Source: Candidatus Flexicrinis proximus
GTDB lineage: Bacteria; Chloroflexota; Anaerolineae; Aggregatilineales; Phototrophicaceae
NCBI GenBank assembly: GCA_016712885.1
Contig: JADJQF010000033.1
Span: 372,001-436,000 of the forward strand
Direction of reading: 5' to 3'
DNA: 64,000 bases
Within the stretch, counting starts at the first letter, position 1. The number at the start of each line of letters is the position of its first letter. The position numbers and the translations under genes are program-made. Below the pieces are notes generated by a model. It searched no databases. It was not told the origin of the DNA and worked only from the letters and a program-made list of their open reading frames with translations. Positions 59,769 to 64,000 of the stretch are shown here, one piece after another.

Positions 59769-60701
59769 CTACGCCGTGAGCCGTTCGATCAGATCAGCCG
59801 CGCGTTTGCGGACTGTATCGTGCCGCAGTTGGTTTGCCAGCCGCAGCACCGAGCGCAGTTCTTCCAGTGCCTCGCTCCGCTGGTCGGCGCGTATGTGCCA
59901 CTCGGCCCGCGTGAGCTGCGTCAGCATCATCGCCCGGCGCAGGCCAACCGCCGCAGCCGCCGTGGCAGCGCACTCAAGCTGCAGCCGCGCCTCATTCATC
60001 CGCCCGGTCAGCATCAGGGTTTCCCCCAGCGCCTGATACGAGAACGGCAGGTATACCCGCAGGCCGATCTCCTCACGCAGACGCAGCGACTCGTTCAGCA
60101 GCGTGAGCGCGCCATTGGCGTCCCCCCGTGCGCGGAGCAGCAGCCCGAGCCGCAGACTGGCTTCCGCCTGCTCTGGCTTGCAGGAGTGCGCTTTTGCCAG
60201 CGTATGCGCGCGGCTGATCGCTGCCAGCGCATCTTCTGGCTGGCGCAGTGCCAACGAGACGCTGCCGTGCTGGATCAACGTCGCGGCCAGTTCGCCAGCG
60301 GTCCCGATCGACTCGCGTATGACCAGCGCGCTTTGCAGGTGCGCCCTCGCCCCGAAGTAATCTGGTTGTTCGAACCGGAGTTGTTCAATGAGCGACAGCC
60401 GTCCGCGCTCATGGGCAAGCGTGGCCTGACTATGTCGGTCGAGCCGCCGGTCGGCGATTCGCTGCGCGTCGTTTAGCGCGTGGTGCGCCGAGCGCGACTC
60501 CTCACCGTCCAGATAAACGTACGAAATCAGCAGGCGTGCGCGTGTCGATAAGAGGCGCAGCCGTTCGTGATCGGCCAAGTCGGGTCGGGCGGCGCGGCCA
60601 AGCTCGGTCGGCAGCCCGCGCAGCGCCTGGCTGAGCTGGCCGCCGTTGAACTGCCGCTCGGCGTGATCGCATAAGGCGCGCAGATCGGTCAGCGTGTTCA
60701 T
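59769..60701 (-). CDS. TPR-repeat protein
   Basis: The 310-residue all-helical protein has repeated pairs such as HAERQFNGGQLSQALRGLP, ALAAISRAHTLAKAHSCKPEQAEASLRLGLLLRARGDANGALTLLNESLRLREEIG. TPR proteins mediate protein contacts. ATG at 60701 overlaps the TGA of the gene upstream (ATGA, 4 nt), so it is coupled to it. Confidence 0.75.
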   Translation of the reverse strand: MNTLTDLRALCDHAERQFNGGQLSQALRGLPTELGRAARPDLADHERLRLLSTRARLLISYVYLDGEESRSAHHALNDAQRIADRRLDRHSQATLAHERGRLSLIEQLRFEQPDYFGARAHLQSALVIRESIGTAGELAATLIQHGSVSLALRQPEDALAAISRAHTLAKAHSCKPEQAEASLRLGLLLRARGDANGALTLLNESLRLREEIGLRVYLPFSYQALGETLMLTGRMNEARLQLECAATAAAAVGLRRAMMLTQLTRAEWHIRADQRSEALEELRSVLRLANQLRHDTVRKRAADLIERLTA

Positions 60702-61222
60702 CGCGCCACCCGGGTATAGTCCAGTGTCCAGGTCACCGTCCACGTCTTGCCGCCATCGGATGTCGTTTCCATGCGCCACGCGAAGCTGTCGGGTGTGATG
60801 CGGTCAAAGATCTCGCGCATGGCTCGCTCTCCCTTGATCCTGTATTCGCTGTCCAGGAAGCCTTCCGCATAGCCTGTAAATGAGCGCGTGCCGGCGTCCC
60901 AGGTTCCCGTCCAATTTGCCACCGGCCCTCCCGGAACGCTGTCCACCCATCTTTGAAACCAGCGGTCTTTCCTGGCGTCGTACTTGCGAAGGCTCCACGC
61001 CTCGTAGGCAGCGCCCTGAAGCGGCCCGAAGAAATGCTCCCAGATCATGTTGCCGCCCAGTTCCGCGCTGTGCACGGCGAAAATTGTCTCCTCGGCCCAT
61101 GTCCCAGCTGGTTCCGCTTGAAATGTGCGCGAAAAGATCGACCACTCGCCCAGAAACCAGGCGAGGTCGTGCATGTGCGGGTCGGGCGCGGGCAGGGTCT
61201 GGACGGGCGGCGCGATGAGCAT
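60698..61222 (-). CDS. DUF1579-like beta-barrel protein
   Basis: The 174-residue protein shows the DUF1579-like pattern HDLAWFLGEWSIFSRTFQAEPAGTWAEETIFAVHSAELGGNMIWEHFFGPLQGAAYEAWSLRKYD. These small lipocalin-like domains are of unknown function. ATG at 61222 has AGGAGG upstream. It overlaps the TPR gene by 4 nt and follows the MerR gene closely. Confidence 0.7.
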   Translation of the reverse strand: MLIAPPVQTLPAPDPHMHDLAWFLGEWSIFSRTFQAEPAGTWAEETIFAVHSAELGGNMIWEHFFGPLQGAAYEAWSLRKYDARKDRWFQRWVDSVPGGPVANWTGTWDAGTRSFTGYAEGFLDSEYRIKGERAMREIFDRITPDSFAWRMETTSDGGKTWTVTWTLDYTRVAR

Positions 61223-61232
61223 CGAAATCCTC

Positions 61233-62054
61233 CTAGTTGCTGGCAATCGGGAACTGCAGTTCGGTCACGGTTGTCTCCTGCAGATCATCCCAGTCGATGT
61301 GGAAGTACACCTCGCGGCCCGGCCCGATAATCCGGTAGCCGTTCGCGTCAATCCAGCGGCCGAGCTGGGTGTACCCCTGCGAGAGCGAGACCCACGGCCC
61401 GCTGTGGACGGTCGTCGCCATCAGCGGAATGCCAGGCAGCTCGGTCTGGCGCATCTGCCGCTGATGGGCGAGCGTGATCGGGGACTGCCGGCCTTCGACC
61501 GGGAATCCGATTTCGACATCCAGCAGTTCGTCCTCGTAGAAATCGTCGTGAAAGACCGCCAGCAGGTTGACGCCGGTGCGTGCCATCGAATACGGGTGTG
61601 TCTCCTGCAGCAGGTCGACCAGCGCCTGCATCGTGGGCACGGTATCGCGTACCGCCAGCACGGTTTGCGGCGCGATCTCCTTCAGCGCGACTTCGTAGCC
61701 GGCCATCACGCCCCCGGTTTCGATCTGCTTCAAGCGCGACTCGACTGCGCGCAGCCGCTGTGCCGCCTGCTCGATCTCCTGTTCGAGTTCCGCTTGTTTG
61801 AGCTTCAACATCGCACGCAGGTCGTCTGCGCTTGGCCGGTCGTTCAGCATGCGCCGGATTTGCGGCAGAGCCAGTCCCATCGTCCGCAGCGCCAGGATCC
61901 GGCTCACCTCGGCTACCTGGTCGACGGTGTAGTACCGGTATCCGTTCTGAGTGTCAACTGCCGCGGGCTTGAGCAGGCCTTCGCTGTCCCAATGGCGCAG
62001 CGCCTTGATTGACACCTGACAGATTTTCGAGAAATCGCCAATCTTGAACATCAT
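61233..62054 (-). CDS. MerR-family regulator with GyrI-like effector domain
   Basis: The 273-residue protein has a MerR winged helix (FKIGDFSKICQVSIKALRHWDSEGLLKPAAVDTQNGYRYYTVDQVAEV, 3-50), a coiled-coil linker (LKLKQAELEQEIEQAAQRLRAVESRLKQIE) and a GyrI/BmrR-like ligand domain (about 120-273). Such proteins activate efflux or detox genes on binding a drug. It starts the minus-strand operon with DUF1579 and TPR genes. A -35 and -10 pair spaced by 19 nt stands upstream. Confidence 0.88.
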   Translation of the reverse strand: MMFKIGDFSKICQVSIKALRHWDSEGLLKPAAVDTQNGYRYYTVDQVAEVSRILALRTMGLALPQIRRMLNDRPSADDLRAMLKLKQAELEQEIEQAAQRLRAVESRLKQIETGGVMAGYEVALKEIAPQTVLAVRDTVPTMQALVDLLQETHPYSMARTGVNLLAVFHDDFYEDELLDVEIGFPVEGRQSPITLAHQRQMRQTELPGIPLMATTVHSGPWVSLSQGYTQLGRWIDANGYRIIGPGREVYFHIDWDDLQETTVTELQFPIASN

Positions 62055-62067
62055 GCCTCCTTCATAG

Positions 62068-62098
62068 AGTTAAAACCCTACCGCAGCAGGAGAGTCAA
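62068..62098 (-). promoter_or_regulatory. MerR-type promoter with 19-bp spacer
   Basis: On the minus strand TTGACT (62098-62093) and TTAACT (62073-62068) are separated by 19 nt, the long spacing that MerR proteins correct. The spacer holds an imperfect dyad related to ACCCTACC/GGAGAGT. Confidence 0.6.
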
Positions 62099-62119
62099 AT
62101 GAATATCTGTGCGTGCAGG

Positions 62120-62148
62120 TTGGGCGAGGACGCCAACGCGCCTATAAT
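62120..62148 (+). promoter_or_regulatory. Promoter of a probably leaderless transcript
   Basis: TTGGGC (62120-62125), 17 nt, TATAAT (62143-62148). The ATG of the second MerR gene starts 7 nt after the -10 box, so transcription would begin on or beside it; no ribosome site is present. Confidence 0.65.
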
Positions 62149-62154
62149 TGAGCG

Positions 62155-63012
62155 ATGCTGAAAATCCGGGATTTCGCCACGCTTGCCCAGGTCTCCGTGC
62201 GCCTGCTGCACTATTATGACCAGATCGGGCTGCTGCGTCCCCTGCGGACCGACACATCGAACGGCTACCGCTACTACTCCATCGACCAGCTGCCGCGCCT
62301 GAATCGCATCCTCGCGCTCCGCGACCTGGGGCTGGCGCTGGACGACATTGCCCTGATGCTCAATGACGACGTCCGCCCGGCACAAATACGCGACATCCTG
62401 ACGCGGCGGCAGCAGGAACTGAGAGCGCGGATCGCACAGGATCAGGCCCGGGTCGCGCAAGCGGAAATGCGGCTGCGGTCGATCGAGAGCGAAGGGACGC
62501 TGCCGCCTTATGACATTGTCTTGAAGCACATTCCGGCGGAGTCGGCCATTACCTCCGAAATCACCTTCAAAGAGGGACAGACCATCGTTGATTTCTATGC
62601 CTGCGGAGGATCGGCTTTGCGTGAGGCAGGTCTGCGGGGCAGGGTCGCCGCCACTGTAGGGATTTATCCGCATGCCTTTGTGTTCGAACGGACGCCGCGC
62701 TCGCCCTTCATTTTTCAACCGGCCTACATCGTAGCCCATACAGACGCCGTCGCGCTCGACGTGCCGGGGTACGGACGCCTTGAGCCGGGTCGGCTGCCCG
62801 GATACGTGCTGGTGGCATCCACGCTGCACGAGGCGCCCTACAACCGGCTGTTCGGCGCGCATCTGGCGCTGCACCACTGGGCGGAGGCTCATGCCTACCG
62901 CCCAGTGGGGATCATCCGTGAGGTCTACCTGCGGGACGCGGCGGCGGGAGTGCCTCCGCTGGTCGAGGTACAGATGCCGCTGCGCGAGACGCAGATGTCT
63001 CAGCCGTCTTAA
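62155..63012 (+). CDS. MerR-family regulator with GyrI-like domain, divergent paralog
   Basis: The 285-residue protein repeats the layout of its neighbour: MLKIRDFATLAQVSVRLLHYYDQIGLLRPLRTDTSNGYRYYSIDQLPRLNRILALRDLGLALDDIALML (1-69), a coiled coil (TRRQQELRARIAQDQARVAQAEMRLRSIE) and a ligand-binding domain (about 125-285). It is divergent from the first MerR gene, with 100 bp between. Effector unknown. Confidence 0.88.
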   Translation: MLKIRDFATLAQVSVRLLHYYDQIGLLRPLRTDTSNGYRYYSIDQLPRLNRILALRDLGLALDDIALMLNDDVRPAQIRDILTRRQQELRARIAQDQARVAQAEMRLRSIESEGTLPPYDIVLKHIPAESAITSEITFKEGQTIVDFYACGGSALREAGLRGRVAATVGIYPHAFVFERTPRSPFIFQPAYIVAHTDAVALDVPGYGRLEPGRLPGYVLVASTLHEAPYNRLFGAHLALHHWAEAHAYRPVGIIREVYLRDAAAGVPPLVEVQMPLRETQMSQPS

Positions 63013-64000
63013 TTGAGCCTGAGCGTTCCCATATAGATTTGAGTGCCGGCCATGCTGCCTTCCTCGACAAACAGGTAATAGGTGCCGTTTTTTACTGCCG
63101 CGGCGGTCCACCAGAAGCCGGACGTCCCGGCGCCGATTGTGTCGCGGTCCCACAATGGATCGTCCTGCAGCGAATCCCAGGCGATACCATCGGTGCTAAT
63201 CGCGCCGTGAATGGTCATGCGCGAATCGCCCCCGCCGACGGGAAACATCCGGTAGAACATCACGAAGCCGGTTTCGGTCGGAAATACGCTGGCCTGATGC
63301 ACCTGCAGGTCGTCTTCGGCGGCACTGAAAACAGGATCACTTTCGGAGAAGGGCGCCTGCGTGGTTGCGGGGTTGTCATGTTTAGTCCAGGCGATTCCAT
63401 CCTCTGACGTTGCGCGGCCAATCGACATCCAGCCGGTTCGCTGCAGGTTCACTCCGGTGTAGTACATGACATAGCCCTCGTCTGTCCGGAAGACGCGGGG
63501 CGCGATCACGCGGGTTTCGTCCCATGAACCCTGCGGGCCGGGGTTGAGAACCGGCTGCGGGTCGATGGTCCATGGCCCTTCCGGATCTGGCGCGGTGGCC
63601 CGGCCAATCCGGCCGGAAGCGATGCCGGAAAAGGCTTCCCAGGTATAGAAGTACAGAACCCAGGTGCCGTCGTCGTCGACCAGCACGCCGGAAGCGAGCG
63701 CTGCGACCTCACTGTAGGGGACGTCGCTGCTGGTGATGATCGGCCCCGCCGGTGCGGCGGTCCACGATTCCCCGTCTTCGGAAACGAGATGTTCGATGGC
63801 TACAACCCCCGGCCACGACCGGAATCCATTGCGGAACAGGTGAAAGCGACCGTCATGATACAGGACGGCGCCGGGATCGGTAAACGTGCCATCCCACGCC
63901 TGCCGGTCGTCACTGTGGCGGATAACCGGCTCCTGCTGAACAGGCTCAAATCGTATGCTCGAAGGGGTCTGTGCCGTGGCGGACACAACGATCAATGCAG
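63009..64000 (-). CDS. Secreted five-bladed beta-propeller glycosidase-like protein, cut by window end
   Basis: The open frame runs on the minus strand to the window edge; the N-terminus is missing and VVSATAQTPSS is probably the end of a signal peptide. Repeated propeller strands follow: DPGAVLYHDGRFHLFRNGF, GVLVDDDGTWVLYFYTWEA, IGRATAPDPEGPW, APRVFRTDEGYVMYYTGVN, IGRATSEDGIAWTKHDNP. This is the GH43/GH32/GH130-like layout. The catalytic Asp set cannot be assigned without alignment. Stop codon overlaps the MerR gene's end by 4 nt. Confidence 0.7.
   Translation of the reverse strand, partial: ALIVVSATAQTPSSIRFEPVQQEPVIRHSDDRQAWDGTFTDPGAVLYHDGRFHLFRNGFRSWPGVVAIEHLVSEDGESWTAAPAGPIITSSDVPYSEVAALASGVLVDDDGTWVLYFYTWEAFSGIASGRIGRATAPDPEGPWTIDPQPVLNPGPQGSWDETRVIAPRVFRTDEGYVMYYTGVNLQRTGWMSIGRATSEDGIAWTKHDNPATTQAPFSESDPVFSAAEDDLQVHQASVFPTETGFVMFYRMFPVGGGDSRMTIHGAISTDGIAWDSLQDDPLWDRDTIGAGTSGFWWTAAAVKNGTYYLFVEEGSMAGTQIYMGTLRLN

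Overview
The window reads as a GC-rich (roughly 60-65%) bacterial chromosome segment, most likely from the Chloroflexota (Anaerolineae-like); this is inference from gene content, not a database match. Supporting signs are flavin/F420-type enzymes (PPOX-fold, luciferase-like, DDN-like), 7TM-type sensor kinases, a CSLREA-type beta-helix surface protein, Pro/Thr-rich SH3 proteins, a GroESL operon with a CIRCE-like element, and very short genes-to-promoter distances, including probable leaderless genes. No rRNA, CRISPR array, prophage or intact transposase was seen.

Layout. 1-6.6 kb: end of a GT39 glycosyltransferase, thioesterase, tRNA-Val, PPOX protein, SDR/DUF2867 protein, flavodoxin, CoA-binding protein, GNAT-TPR protein. 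6.6-14 kb: MFS exporter, then a peptide/oligosaccharide ABC operon (binding protein and two permeases, no ATPases) and a GH13 alpha-glucosidase. 14-18.3 kb (minus): a cell-envelope operon with signal peptidase I, zinc ribbon, polyprenyl-phosphate sugar-1-phosphate transferase, nucleotide-sugar epimerase and a solitary HicA toxin, preceded by a second signal peptidase. 18.3-23 kb: methylmalonyl-CoA epimerase, Erm-like rRNA methyltransferase, SH3 protein, a GGVGP-repeat protein and a secreted protein. 23-27 kb: fatty-acid beta-oxidation (thiolase and FadN-type enzyme). 27-33 kb: two tandem histidine kinases, a UbiA prenyltransferase and a luciferase-like oxidoreductase. 33-34 kb: a 1.1-kb almost pure G/C block that is probably an assembly artefact. 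34-44.8 kb: membrane proteins, phosphotransferase, YhhN protein, nitrilase-fold protein without its cysteine, a GH9 cellulase under a CelR-type operator, an ArsR-type regulator. 44.8-55 kb: GH20 hexosaminidase, DDN-like protein, formamidase, GMC oxidoreductase, beta-helix protein, amine oxidase. 55-64 kb: PIN-type toxin-antitoxin pair, GroEL/GroES, two divergent MerR regulators, TPR and hypothetical proteins, and a beta-propeller glycosidase-like protein cut by the window end.

The most unusual feature is a dense family of structured intergenic repeats (about 25 loci in 64 kb). Each is built from up to three hairpin modules: a GC-rich double hairpin (module A), a central palindrome (module C) and a second hairpin (module B). 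Several copies have terminal inverted repeats. The central palindrome has a different sequence in nearly every copy yet stays perfectly self-complementary over 11-15 bp, so the structure and not the sequence is kept. Copies sit right behind stop codons, overlap them, or supply them. Together the genes suggest a heterotroph that degrades plant or cell-wall polysaccharides (GH9, GH13, GH20), imports oligomers and oxidises fatty acids.
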